Assembly (NCBI GenBank): GCA_963680875.1
Contig: OY804588.1
Location: 75,726,829 to 75,790,828, forward strand
Length of the DNA: 64,000 nt
From: Bathymodiolus brooksi
Lineage: Eukaryota > Mollusca > Bivalvia > Mytilida > Modiolidae
Direction of reading: 5' to 3'
The position numbers were made by a program, and so were the translations under genes. Positions 40,959 through 55,900 of the stretch are shown in pieces (position 1 is the stretch's first letter; each line of letters starts with the position of its first letter). The notes under the pieces are model-generated. The model was given only the letters and a program-made list of their open reading frames with translations. It was not told the origin of the DNA and did not search any database.

Positions 40959-43900
40959 ATGTTAGCAGGAAGACTAGCACTTGTTACTGGTAATTTTAAA
41001 GAATGTGTACCGATCTCGATTGACAAGCAAGTTCTCTTCGGTGTTTTTATATGTCTGTGAATTTTGTGTACACATTCTCTTGTCGAATATTGGTAACAGG
41101 TCAAAGCGGTCCAAACAAACTCGTCCCCAAGTCAAATCGGCCCAAGATCAATTCGTCCTTGATCTAATCGGGCCCAGTCACATAGCTTCTCTTTTTATTT
41201 AGCATAAGACAACATTTTTTTACCATTGACTGTATGGAATTTGTATTTATATAGTGTCTAGCTCCTTTGCTCTAAGCTAAATTAAATTATGTTGCCCCCT
41301 CATTGTGTCTCACAGGCACTTGACTTGGTCTTGGTGCTATCAATTGGAAGGTTTACAATCCATGTAATATAAACTCTTATTGACAGTGCACCTTGTACCT
41401 GATTCTATTTAATAGTGGTCTTCCTTGCACAGATACTGATGTATATATCTGGTACCCGCTTCTAATTAAAAGATACCTAGGCTATCTTATACCTGCTAAT
41501 AATTAACAGCCTAAACAGGGTCCTTTTTTCTGCTACTAATTAATATAGAGTCTCATGTATATCTGCTTCCTACAGAACTATGGTTATTTTTTGGTTTGCA
41601 AGATAATTGTGCATACATCTAACACACCCAAGTATAATAATGCTTGATTACTTATCAATTATATTATATGAAAGATAACATGTAGGTGGAGTTTTTTAAA
41701 AAGTGAGATAATAACGTATAGAATACAGTAGTACCATTCATATAAGCCTACCCCTTCTGCAATGAAAAAAAAGGCTATATAAGAGGGGTGGCCTCTCTTT
41801 AGGGGAACAATTGAATAGTACAGTGGAACTTGTGCAATCCGACACCTGAGTTTTCCTACATCCTGTGACATCCCACAAAAATTTATGGTCCCAAAGTATT
41901 TCTGTTAACTAAAATAAAACCTGAGTATTCCGACATCCTGTACAATTGGACACATTTTCCTAGTTCCTTGGTTTGTTGGATTAAACAGGTTCCACTCTCA
42001 GTGCATCAGAGTTCCACTGTATTTTACTCTCTCAGTGCATCAGAAATATGGCTTCACAAGAGGGATGGTACATGTAGTTGGCTGGAGTGGCTTCATAAGA
42101 GGAGGACTTCTGTAATATTTTTAATCAATCTACTTGAAGTTTGTTTGATTTTACCAGAAATATAAGACTGTAGACCTGACAAAAATTAAATATGGTTTCT
42201 CTCTGTCTATAGGTGCTGGTAGTGGTATAGGAAGAGCAATATGTCAGACATTTGCAAAAGAAGGAGCAATGGTTGCTATGGCAGATGTAAACAAAGATGG
42301 TGTAGAGGAAACCCTCAAGTCTATCAGTGAAGGTATACATGTTAATGGGTTTGTATAAACTTTAGGTGACTTTTTAGCACACCAGACCAAAGACTTTTTG
42401 AGCTTTTGTCATCAATATCTGTCCATCTGTTAACCTTTTATGAAGAGAAAGTTTTAACAGTGATGGTCAACAATTTCACCAATATCAACAAAACAAACAA
42501 TTACCTTTCACCTCAAACCACTGAACATAAAAAAAAGCCAATCCTCATGGTGCTGGAAATCTAGGTCCTGGCTTTGTCATGATGTTTTTCACCAGTTGAA
42601 ACCAAACTATGTAGGATTGACTTATGCAATGAGGGTATTCAGACTTCTACAAGTGTTGATCCCCTCAATGAAGGTAAGGAGAAGGCTTGAAACCTATAAA
42701 TTATGTAAGTCTTTAAGAAATTGTGTTCTCTTGTAACTATCAAGTAATAGTTGGTTTGGTTGGTTTTATGGTGTTTAACGGCACTGCAACAATATTTCAA
42801 TTTCAATTATATCGTGGCGGTCAGTTTTATTGGTGGAGGAAACCAGAGTACACAGAGAAAACCACAGACCTGCCTCAAGTCACAATCAAGTAATAGAAAT
42901 GCATTATTTTGATATGTCAATAAATAAAATTTATATACAAATGATGGCCCCATAGTCTAAGTTTAACAGTAGGCTAATAAAGGGGGGAATATTAAAAATG
43001 AACCATAAATAGAAAATACAATTGTGTTTGACATGAAGGGAGTAAGAAGTCTGAATCCGATTTGTTCATAGTTTAATATACAATAGATCTCAGTGTGTCA
43101 AACTCAAAGGGAAAGAGCCACATTGGTGGAGTAATGCTTAGCGTGCTTTGCTTAAATGCGGTAGATTGTGAGTTTGAACCCCAGTTGTGTCAAACCAAAG
43201 TATGTAAAAGTAGTACAATGTATTTGTTGATGAAATGAAGAAATATTAATGTGTTGAAATCTTGAAAATAATTATGGTTATGTATTTATAAAAAAAAATT
43301 TTGGTAAACAATCAGAGTAAAGAAAAAAAAATTATTTACAGGAAAACATCATCCGTTTGTCGTTGACATTTCTTCGTCAGCCTCAGTTTCAACATTAATG
43401 AGTGAAGTGAAGGAGAAATATTCCACTGTGCCAACTATTGCTGTAAATTCTGCTGGTATTACAAAGGACACTTTTATGCTTAAGATGAAAGAAGAGATGT
43501 GGGATGAAGTTATCAATGTTAATCTTAAGGTAAGGGGATTTATTGGGCAAGTTGGTTAGATTTCACCATATTTTGCACAGAGAACCGCATCGGTAGTGTA
43601 ATGGTTAACATGTTCGCCTTGAGTGCGATAAATCGTAGGTTCAAGCAATGTTCGGATCCAACCAAAGACTATAAAATTCATATTTGTTGCTTCACTGCTA
43701 AGCACGCAGCACTATAAGGAGTAAGAACAAAGACTGGTTGGCCCGTAACCAGGATAATGTGTCCATGTCAACCCGTGGATTGTTGTTTCAGTGAGCTAGC
43801 ACTATAAAGATCCAATTAAAGATGTTGGTCTAGTACAAAGTGGACCTTATTTCCATATACATGTAGCTTGTTCTCACCATGATATAGCTGAAAAATTGCT

Positions 43901-46900
43901 GAGTTGGCATTTGACAACATTCACTCACTTATTTGCACAGATCACTTACATCTAAGTAGAAAAGATAATATATTTTTTTTTATTTTTTGCAGTTACAGAA
44001 TTTAGGTAAAATTCATTTGCACAAATCACTTACATTTATGTAGAAAATATAATATTTTTTTCTTATTTTTTGAAGTTACCAAATTTAGGTAAAAATCATT
44101 TCATTAATTACAAATTATGAAAGCAGGCAGCTGAGAGCTATAGCTAATGGAAGGGAGATAACTGGCAATTTAAAAATAACTAGACTGATTTTCTCCCTTA
44201 ATAGGTTAGATTAGAGTTTATAAAGGTATAATAAAAAGATGTTTTTAAATTGTTTTACTATGTGAACCTCGCTTCCCTATTATTAAATAAAATACATACT
44301 TTGGCAATACTCATGTATTCCTTTAACTTGTATAAATAATCATAGTGATTCAGAATAAACACACGACATGATCAGTGGTGTTCATAATAAACACACAGCA
44401 TGATCAGTGGTGTTCGTAATAAACACACGGCATGATCAGTGGTGTTCGTAATAAACACATGACATGATCAGTGGTGTTCGTAATAAACACATGGCATGAT
44501 CAGTGGTGTTCGTAATAAACACACGACATGATCAGTGGTGTTCGTAATAAGCACACGGCATGATCAGTGGTGTTCGTAATAAACACACGACATGATCAGT
44601 GGTGATCGTAATAAACACATGGCATGATCAGTGGTGTTCGTAATAAACATACGACATGATCAGTTTTGTTCGTAATAAACACACGACATGATCAGTGGTG
44701 TTCATAATAAACACACGGCATGATCAGTGGTGTTCGTAATAAACACACAACATGATCAGTGGTGTTCGTAATAAACACGCGACATGATCAGTGGTGTTCG
44801 TAATATTTGGTACAGTGCTATATCATAAAATTGTTGTTGCATTTATATTTAGGAATGTTGTCCAGACTACAAGTATATCATATTACTCTTTCTACTTAAT
44901 TCAGTCTTTGGTTTAACCCACGATCTACCACACTCGAGGTGAGCACGCTAACCATTACATCACCAATGCGGGTTGGTTCATATTGTTTGGTTCTTTATAC
45001 AAGCAAAAACAAATACATTTTGTACCAGTTTTTTGTTATAAATGAATACGGTTGTTTCGAATCATTTCCATTCTGTCAAAATTTTGTTATTTTCATCAGC
45101 CAGATCACGTGATTTCGATGGAATATTCGGCATTGAACTTCAGGTGTCAATGTACACAACAAAAACTCCAATCGATTTGTGCCGATTTAACATTCGATCC
45201 TCAACTTAAAAAAATCTTAGCATTTTCTGTAAAAGACAGATATCAATTAAATTATTTTATTTGTATCAAAGACTTCAATGCAGAGACAATTACTTCTTTA
45301 AAATTAAATTTATTTTCTTTCTTTGTTTGCAGCTGTCAGCATCATGAAAGGAAAACGATCTGCCTTCATGTATATATTTCTGATATCAGACAGATAGTAG
45401 GGTACCGAACACCAGTATTTATTCAGCCGTTTCCTTGGCATCTCCATATTACAATTACTTATAATCTACCGCATCTACGACCATGCTGACGTTGTCACAA
45501 TAATATCATAAACACCGGAAGTCATCTGAAGAGCATTTCAGACGTCAAGACACGAAAAAGACGGAACGTGGTCGGAATTGACATGATTCGAAACAACCGT
45601 ATTAGAACCTTTTTTGCTGTCCAAAGGTCAAATGATGGTTCATCAAAATACATGAAATATTGTACATTTCAAGGATTCCCATTGATTGATTTTTTTCTTG
45701 TGCATATCAAATACGATCTAAACTGTTTTCCTTTATTTCAGGGGACGTATCTATTAAACAAAGCTGTTAGCCAAGCTATAGTGGAGAACAAGTTAACAGG
45801 TGGATCTATAATAAATATGTCAAGTATTGTTGGAAAGGTAAACCAAATATTTAAAGGGCAGTAATGTTATGAAATCTGTGGAATGGTTTGGTTTGGTTTA
45901 TGGTGTTTAACGCCACTTTCAACAATATTTCAGTTATATCGTGGATGTCAGTTTTATTGGTGGAGGAAACCGGAGAAAACTATCGACCTGCTGCAAGTCA
46001 CTGACAAACTTTATCACATTATGTATCTAGTACATCTGGCCATGAGCGAGATTAAAACTCACAACTTTAATGGTGATATATATGCACTAATTGCACAGTT
46101 AGTTGAAAATCCAACTACCATATGATAAAGACCACACCGGCCCCCTGTGGAATGAAATGCAAATTTGTTTAATGGGAGTAATATGATAAAATCTGTGTAA
46201 TAAGAAAATAAAAAGCAAAGGAAAGACCTCACCTTCATAACAGTTCTAAAATACCAGCAGAAAATTGTAGAAATCAAAGCAAAATTTATACTTTAAAATC
46301 TAATCAGAGAATAATAAAAAATTAGGCAAAATTGATACCTCTTACACCAATATACATGATCGCTCACTCTCCTAGGTTGGTACAGGCACTTCAAAAGTGG
46401 CAGGATTAAACTAGTTTTATAGACACAAACTAGAGCCATAATCATAATACTAAGATATAACTCTTTTTAGAAAGCAAGTCATTGAAGGAGAAATGAAAAT
46501 AATGTTTAAGCCATTGAGGATTAGGGTTATGGTGTTTAATGCCACTTTCAACAATATTTCAGTTATATTGTGACGGTTAGTTTTATTGATGGAGGAAATT
46601 GAAGTACCTGGAGAAAATCACAGACCTTTCGCAAGTCATTGACAAACTTTATCACAAAATGTTGTATCATTTAGGCCATTGAGTGAATATGCATGTATAA
46701 TATAATTAAAGTAAGATGTGTGTTGGATTTTGACTTTCAAATTGTCTGATGATGAACTAATATCTAATGATACATTATCCAGACAGACCTAATGCTGCTA
46801 ACTTAGTGTAGAAATAACAAATGCTAATTTTTTGTCTTGCCTGCAACATAGGTAATGCTTTTCTGAAGGCAACAGCAATGGCGCTAACTAACATTGTCAG

Positions 46901-49900
46901 GTTTCTGTGATTAGATCCGTTTCTTTTTAAACAGGGGTTATCATAGTCATGGTCCTATGGTAGTTGGATTTACAACTACCTATGCAATCAGTACCTATCG
47001 CCTCTAATGTTGCGAGTTTGAATCCCGCTCAGGTGCAATATTACATGATAAAGTTTACGGCAGGTAGGTGGTTTTCTCTGGGTCCTCCGGTTTCCTCCAC
47101 CAGTAAAACTGACCTTCACAATATAACTGAATTATTGTTGAAAGTGGCATTAAACACCATAAACCAAACAAGCCATCTTTTTAAACATATTTAGCAAAAC
47201 ACACATTGCCTGGTCCACACTTTGATCATGGAGAGTGCATGTCAGCTCGTTAAATCACTCAAACTTGATCTCATTTTCATGTTCTACTGACTGTTAAATT
47301 GGTTGGCTCGGAATCAGGATAATGACTGTTGGAGTGGAGCGACATGTCTACCCATGGACTATTGTTTCAGTCAGCGAAGACTATAACAAACCAACTATTG
47401 ATCTAGTACAAAGCGAACCTCATCATCATCTCATCAAAATACAGCTTATTCTCACCACCATCAGATTGATATAGCGGGAAAATTGCTCATTTGGAGTTCA
47501 ACAGTAATCACTCACTCACTCACATTATCAAATGCTCACTCACATTATCAAATGCTCACTCACATTATCAAATGCTCGCTCACATTATCAAATGCAAGGC
47601 TGGTCAGATTTCACAATTTATTTTTAAATGATATAACTTCTATATATTTAAATCACATAAGCAAAGTTAGATTTATGAAAACAATGCCAATATTTAATCC
47701 AAAGGTTTTATTTTTGTTAATTGTTTTCCTTAATTATTAGGTTGGAAATATTGGTCAAACAAATTATGGGGCTTCTAAAGCTGGAGTTATAGGTCTTACT
47801 AAGTCAGCAGCTAAAGAATTAGCTAAGTATGTTATTTGTTTTTTTGTCAATAACTAGTTAGCAGAATAAATACATATATATGTGGTCTGAAAAGAAAGTT
47901 TAATAGTGATGGTCAATAATTCTATCCCAATCAACCAATAGAAATCAAGCTGTCACCTCAAATCACTGAACACAAACAATATCATAACATTTAGCGATGG
48001 AAAACCTTGTCTTGGCTCGGTATAGACAGAAACATGTGGCTTTGCTAAACTGTTAATTGGATCCCAACCTTCCCCTTTTGATAAGAAGAGTTTGAAGATA
48101 CCAAAGGGGTAATCAGAATCCATATATCGATAACTGGATCTCCAATGGTAATGCAAAAAAATCTGAACATATTTGCTTCCTCTCAAAAAGACCACATGCA
48201 TGCTATCACAAAAATGAACGACAACATAAACATGGAGAGTACAATAGCAGTGCCCTTGGTGTTATTTTCATTCACTTTTTGAGAGACTGACAGAAATGTA
48301 GAAGTTTCACAATTATATATCAAAAGATACTGATCTCTTATAAGGAGTGACCTGTTATGACAAATTTGTGTACCAGTACTTGTTTGTACATTTTTAACCT
48401 TTATCATTGTTACTTTGTTACAAGATGGGAAGGATTTGGGTCCTACTAACCGATTTAACAATGCCACATGTTTGCACCTGTTCCAAGCCAGGACCTGGAA
48501 ACTGGCTGAAATGTGGAAATTTCAAAAGATATTATATAATCTTCTATTATTCCACTTGGTGAATTTAAACCACACATAGATGAGATGGCCCTTTCCAAAA
48601 ATTCACCCTACAAGGCAGGGTTCTCAAAATGTGCCGGTGACCAGCAATTTCACCGTTTACTTTCACATTTTCGCCGGGTAAAAATTTATCGAGCATGGGT
48701 TTTCCAACAATTTGTATGTTTATGTGAATTGTCGTTATCGCGTTTTGTTGATCTATATCTTCTTATCGATTACTTTTACTATTGCAATCAACCGAACACT
48801 AACAAATCCACCATTTTCTAAATATATCTAACTCCCGGTGACGTCACGGTGGGAACGCCGGACTTCGACTACACAACATTTCGGACTTCACTTGGTTGTA
48901 CTATATAGATAAGTGAAGCGTTCCGAGTGGAGTATTTGCTCATGTAGGATGCGCAGACGTCACATTCCAAAAGCTGGGATATCCCTTTACGGAACTTAAA
49001 AACAAGCAAGGAAATCGATGAAGATTTAACGGTTTTTCAGTAATTTAAAGTTTTCGGATAATTTTCAAAGCGAGGACATTACTATTTATGCTTGGTAGCA
49101 TCACTCGTGATCCTATTTTTTGTAGTAAAGCACAAATTTTGTTGCAAGTCAAAAATATTTCTTTCAGGTCATTGATGATTACGAAAAGATTACTGGACGT
49201 TGTGTCCTGTGAATTTAAAAAAAAATGTTTAAAGAAAGGAGGTCCTGTGAAAGCAATGAAGGTCCAGTGAAATTTTTATCTACACAGGACCTTCTGTCCT
49301 GTTAAAAAAAGTTAAGTTTCACTGGGACTGGATTTAAGCCAACATTCCTTGAGATTTCATTCATTATTCAACGTGAGAGTAATAATCAGACTAAAATATC
49401 AGACCTCTAGTTATTTATAGTTATATATTACAACATTTTTCAATTCTTCTTGCAGAAGAGATATTCTGAGGCTGATTTTGTCATGAAAGTTGCCTGGAAA
49501 ATTGCTTTGTATAACCTTGTTTTTCACCAGCTGCTACTGATACAACATTGTAGTATATTTTACAAAAAAAATGCCTTTCAGAGTACCAAAAATTTTAGGA
49601 GAATTCAATGGCAAAATATGCTCAGAATGCATTTCCTACAATCTAGAATTTCAAAATTTTCCGTACCTCCCGCCTACCAGAGAGGGGGGAAACCCCCCTC
49701 ACGGGCTCTCCCCCACTTGTGCCTGCAGCGCTCGGTTCGTGCCTATGGCACTAAACTCTCCCCCTACTTTATAAATTGAGACTCCTACTTCAATAATTTT
49801 TGAGAACCCTTAGACTTGGGGCACCAAAAGGTTATATTCCTTTTCAGGATTTCTTGAATGTCTTGCATCCATGATGGACACTGTTACTAAATATAGATAG

Positions 49901-52900
49901 TGTTTTGCTATCATTACAAAATCTGGTACATTTTATTCCAAACTGGAAAAATTGAAACAATTATAACATTGTAATAAGTTATTATCACAAAAATATCAAT
50001 ATTCAGACCAAAGAATCAAATGCTCCAGGGGCCATCGTGGTCATGATCGTATGGTAGTTGGATTTATTACTACCTATGCAATCAGTGCCTATCACCACTA
50101 AAGTTGTGATCTCAAATCCCGTTCATGGCGAGGTGTACTTGATACAACATTATGTGATAAAGTTTCTCCGGGTACTCCGGTTTCCTGCACCAATAAAACT
50201 GAGCGCAATGATATAACTGACATGTTGTTGAAAGTGGCATTAAACACCATAAACTAAACCAAACCAAACCATCAAATGTTCCATACAATTTTCCGTGTTC
50301 TCTAAGATTTGCTTGACCAGTCGAAATTTTTAATTGCTATTCATGTATATTAAATCTCTTTCTATATTGGTTTTGTCAAACAACCCATTCCACCACTTTT
50401 TTCAAGGTTGAGTGGATAGTGGTCAACCTTTGGTCACAAGCCAAACACCACTGATGTGAGTTTGCGTCCAGTTATCTACGTCATTGTTAAGGGCTCCAGA
50501 TACCTATCCAAAGAGGGCTGTTGTTGTCGCAATTGTATAGTAGTTGGATTTATAAGTACCTATGCAATCAATGTATATCACCACTTAACTAGTGAGTTCA
50601 AATCCCTGTCATGGCAAGGTGTACTCAATACAACATTATGTGATAATGTTTGTCAGTGACTTGCGACAGGTCGGTGGTTTCCTCTCAGTACCGTACTCCG
50701 GTTTGCTCCACCAATAAAACTGATCACCACGATATAACTGATATTGTTGAAAGTAGCATTAACCAACATAACCCCTATACCTATTACACAATGACACAAT
50801 TTACACAAACACCATATAGGCCTACCTGTCCCTAAACTGACCTCCACGATATAACTGAAATATTGTTGAAAGTGGCGTTAAGCACCTTACCACTAATCCC
50901 CAGTGACTAGATTTTACCAGTCAGTTTGTTATACTATTCAGGATTTCTTCTCTCAATAGATTTTGTAGTGGTATGACAAAGTATACAGTCCGACAAAGGT
51001 TAAGCACCACCCGACTTGTTTCAATAATATCTTTTCTAATAATGAACTTATTATACCCCCCGCAACAAAGTTGTAGGGAGGTATACTGGTTTCACCATGT
51101 CCGTCCGTCTGTAGACAAATCCTATGTCGTACGATAACTTGAGTTATGTTTCTTAGAATCTTTTAAAATTTTATCAGCTGTTTACTGGTGAAGAGAGGAG
51201 GATCCCTTTCTTTTTTGACGATTTTCACTTTTGCCGTTCCAGAGTTATTGAACTTGATATGACGGAAAATAGGATTTTTACCCTATGTCGTATGATAACT
51301 TGAGTAGTGTTTCTCAGAATGTTTTGAAATTTTATCAGCAGCTTACCGGTGAAGAGAGGAGGATCCCTGTCATTTTTGACGATTTTCACTTTTGCCGTTC
51401 CAGAGTTATTGGACTTGATATGACGGAAAATAGGATTTTTACCTTATGTCGTATGATAACTTGAGTAGTGTTTCTCAGAATGTTTTGAAATTTTATCAGC
51501 AGCTTATTGGTGAGGAGAGGAGGATCCCTTTCATTTTTGACGATTTTCACTTTTGCCGTTCCAGAGTTATTGGACTTGATATGACGGAAAATAGGATTTT
51601 TACGCTATGTCGTATGATAACTTGAGTAGTGTTTCTCAGAATGTTTTGAAATTTTATCAGCAGCTTAACGGTGAAGAGAGGAGGATCCCTGTCATTTTTG
51701 ACGATTTTTACTTTTGCCGTTCCAGAGTTATTGGACTTGATATGACGGAAAATAGGATTTTTACCTTATGTCGTATGATAACTTGAGTAGTGTTTCTCAG
51801 AATGTTTTGAAATTTTATTAGCAGCTTACCGGTGAAGAGAGGAGGATCCCTGTCATTTTTGACGATTTTCACTTTTGCCGTTCCAGAGTTATTGGACTTG
51901 AAATGACGGAAAATAGGATTTTTACGCTATGTCGTATGATAACTTGAGTAGTGTTTCTCAGAAGGTTTTGAAATTTTATCAGCAGCTTACCGATGAAGAG
52001 AGGAGGGTCCCTTTCATTTTTGGTCGGAACAATCAGTAATGTTTTGGTTATGGAAATAGGTTGGACAGATGTGGGGAGCGGGGGGTATATCTTAGTGAGC
52101 TGTGCTCACAGTAATACTAGTTTCAAATCGGTTTGCTGTTTTCGTTACCTGTACACACATACTTACTTACCTGTGAAACAGGTTATTGATCGATTTTTAT
52201 TTATGTGTATATGACAGGGTGTGTAAAGTGCCACGTGTACTTTTCAACATTTTTGTTTGCGAACGAAAGCTGATTTTTTTTGTGTAGAGTTTTATGTTTC
52301 ATTTTCTATTGGTTTGGTATGGTGCGGCGAAAATTAACCATACCAGAAAGGTGGCAAGCTGTTGGCATGCATAACAGTGGTTTTAGCCATAGAAGGGTGG
52401 CAGACCATTTCTGGGTTAACCATTCCATCATTGTACGACTGATGCAGCGTTTTCGTCAAACGGGGAAAGTTACTGACCGTCCACGTGCAGGTAGACCTCG
52501 CAAAACGACGCCGAGAGAGGACCGGCTCATATCCAGATGGGTGCGACAACGGCCGTTCAGTACAGCTGGTGCACTTCGTGGTAATTTAGCGTTTGGAAGC
52601 CACATTAGCACACGCACTGTAATCGGACGTCTCCACCATCAGGGAATGCGAGCGTGACGACCCATAAAATGTCCACAGTTGACATTATGTCATCGCCATG
52701 CTTGATTTGACTGGTCACATGATCATTTGGGGTGGACTATTTGCACATGGAGACGGGTCCACTGGTCTGATGAAAGTCGTTTTTTGTTACGCCCTACTGA
52801 CGGTCGTGCAAGGGTTTGGCGCCAACGAAACACTTCATTTCAGGACAACCACATTTTGGGCACAACTGCTTTTGGGGTGGGGGTGTAACTGTCTGGGGTT

Positions 52901-55900
52901 GTTTTTCTTTTGACTGTAAGTTGGACTTGTACGTTCTTGATGGTAATCTGACAGGCCAAAAATACCGTGACAATGTGCTCGGTCCACGCGTAGTCCCCCA
53001 TTTCGACAATCATGCGTTGGCTGACAGGCCAATGTTCATGGAACACAACGCTAGGCCACATAGAGCCCGAATTGTACAACATTTTTTACAGCAAGGGGCT
53101 GTTCAGTCAATTCCATGGCCTGCGATGTCGCCAGACAAGAACCCTATAGAGCATGTATGGGACTTTATTGGCCGAAAAATTAACCAACGCAATCCAAAAT
53201 GTCAAAATATTGACGAATTAAGAACTACTATCTTACAGGAGTGGCAACAGTTCCCCCAAGAACGGCTTAAGCGTCTTGTGTGGTGGATATACAGGCCTCT
53301 ACATTAACATATTTTTCAACTTGTCCCTTCGGACAACTAACTAAAAAAAGTACTTGTCAGACTCAATCTTTTAGTTGTCCGAACAAATTAATAAAAATTA
53401 CAAAAACTAGAGAATAATTATCCAGGGCTCCCATTACTTTCAAATTAGAGGGAGAAGTGACTTCTCTTTCAGAGAGCTCACAGGGAGAAGTGGGGAGATT
53501 TCTGGGAGAAGTCAATTGCGATTAATCGAAACATTGTTTCGCGACCCGTCTGACATTACCCTGCCTAAATTTAGTAAATAGTTAAAGCTGCCTGAACTGA
53601 TTTGTTCTGGATTTTTTTTTATTCATAACTACGTTAAGGACATATATTCAATGTCACATTTTTATATTTCTGTCTACCTTGATTGAAGTCTTGCATACCA
53701 GTGATTTTTATATGTACCCACCCCCCCTTTTTTTTTCCTTTTGAAATATTACTGTGTTGTGATCCAATACCACACAAATTGTAATAACTCATATTTGTGT
53801 TATATGAATCCTTGTTTCTGGTAAAAAAATATATAACTAGATACTATATTTACCAGTATCTAGGTATATATTTTTTACCAGAAACAAGTGCCTGTGATAT
53901 AAATAAAGCAAAGTATTTTATTTAAATTCACAGAGAAATAAAAATTTTAGTGGATCTTTTCAACCAGATCAGGAAAAAGTTTGTAATATTTGTCCATTTC
54001 AAAGGTTTCAATATTTCCCAAAAGCCTAAATCAAGTCCTCTATCGTATTTTGCACAAAAGACAAGTTTAAATTTGGCGCCAAATTGATATCCGATAATTT
54101 TTACGTGTTCGTTCCGGAGTGATTCTTGTTCTTATATTTCAAATATTGATATTTCCGTTCATTAAAGTGTTTCTGAGATTGCGACTTTAAGTTTGTCAAT
54201 GTCCTTGAACTTCATCAAAGCATGATAAATGATATCAATAAAAGAGTTTTGATCTGGTGTTTCACTTTAGTTTTAATCAAAATAAATTATGGACAAATTG
54301 GAGACCAAACAGGGCTCTTTTATACAACAAACCCAGTATTTTATACCAATGGCGGCAATGGAAATAGATTTCTCCATCGTACCGGCACGTTTGGGAATCT
54401 GATTTTTTCACTTGTCCCGTCGGACAATCGTAAGGCGTAATACAAGATCTACTTGTCCGACGTCAGTTTTCACTGGTATCGGACAAACGTTAATGTCAAG
54501 GCCTGATATACTCGTTATTGATTTTTATGCCTTACACATACGCACAATAGATGCATTTAAAAGTTCTTAAAATCTGAAGACTCTGCATTTTAATGCAATG
54601 TTAAAAACTTCCATCAAAGACAAACTAATTTTACGTTTTTCCAGCGCCTGTTTTGAACCCCATTTTTGCCGCGTCATAGTCACGTCTTTCAGGATGATAA
54701 ATACGTCGTAGATTGGTCATATTAGAGCCCTTGGTGTAGTCTTTTAAGAAGTGTAAGAAAAATGGTGATATCTATTTTATTGTTTTAGCAGTATTGATGT
54801 AAAAAAATATATCGATAAAAATATAGGGTGGTGCTTAATTTTTGTCTGAGTGTATAGAACAATAGCCGAAAGTGACAATAAACACCATTAACCCTAATCA
54901 CTACATCATCAATCTTTTCTATTTCTAGAGGGCCTGGGTGGCTCAATGAATTAGGTAGTTGGATTACCTAACAACTTATACAAGCCTATCACCAATACGT
55001 CATGGGTTCGCGCCCGGCTTTGTAAATTATAAAAAGGGAGCACTTGACTCGCAGCTGCAAAAAAGTTTACCAGTTGCTTCCCCATGGTCAGTGGTTCTCT
55101 CCGAGTACTCTGGCTTCTTCCACCACTAAAACTGGTTGCCATGATATAGCTGAAATATTGCTGAAAGTGACGTTAAACATAATAAATCTATCAATTTCCT
55201 ATTTTTAGATTTGGTATACGAGTAAATGCTGTGTTACCTGGCTTTATAAAGACACCAATGACAGACAAGGTACCAGAGCATCTGATGCAAATAACTCAGA
55301 TGTTGATACCTATGACAAGGCTAGGGGAACCAGAAGGTAGGTAGTATACTGGTACCTATGACAAGGCTAGGGGAACCAGAAGGTAGGTAGCATACTGGTA
55401 CTGATGACAAGGCTAGGGGAACCAGAAGGTAGGTAGCATACTGGTACTTATGATAAGGCCAGGGGAACCATGGCCAGAAGGTAGGTAGCATGATGGTACC
55501 TATGACAAGACTAGGGGAACCAGAAGGTAGGTGGTAGTATACTGGTACTTATGACAAGACTAGGGGAACCAGAAGGTAGGTAGCATACTGGTACTTATGA
55601 CAAGGCCAGGGGAACCAGAAGGTACGTAACATGCTGGTACCTATGACAAGGCTAGGGGAGCCAGAAGGTAGGTAACATGCTGGTACCTGCAACAAGGCTA
55701 GGGGAACCAGAAGGTAGGTACAGTAGTATACTGGTACTTATGACAAGGTTAGGGGAACCAGAAGGTATGTAGCATGCTGGTACCTATGACAAGGCTAGGG
55801 GAACCAGAAGTTAGGTAGTATACTGGTACCTATGACAAGGCTACGGGAACCAGAAGGTAGGTAACATGCTGATACATATGACAAGCTAGGTTAGGGGATC

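Larger units (their letters stand above)
50986..54852 (+). mobile_element. Tc1/mariner element with TA target duplication
   Basis: Left CAGTCCGACAAAGGTTAAGC and right, inverted, CACTCAGACAAAAATTAAGC; both continue ACCACCC. TA flanks both ends (50984-50985, 54853-54854). The transposase pseudogene at 52319-53307 lies inside on the plus strand. At 3.9 kb it is over twice the usual Tc1 length, because a pearl-like element (51053-52120) and about 1.5 kb of other repeats lie inside. It is located in HSD17B8 intron 5. Confidence 0.85.

Noticed and set aside
45052..45489. 145-codon open frame
   Set aside because: It starts in the arm of a TIR element and shows no recognisable domain; probably chance.
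45568..45864. 98-codon open frame taken as a separate gene
   Set aside because: Its end is HSD17B8 exon 4 (45742-45837); the rest is intron.
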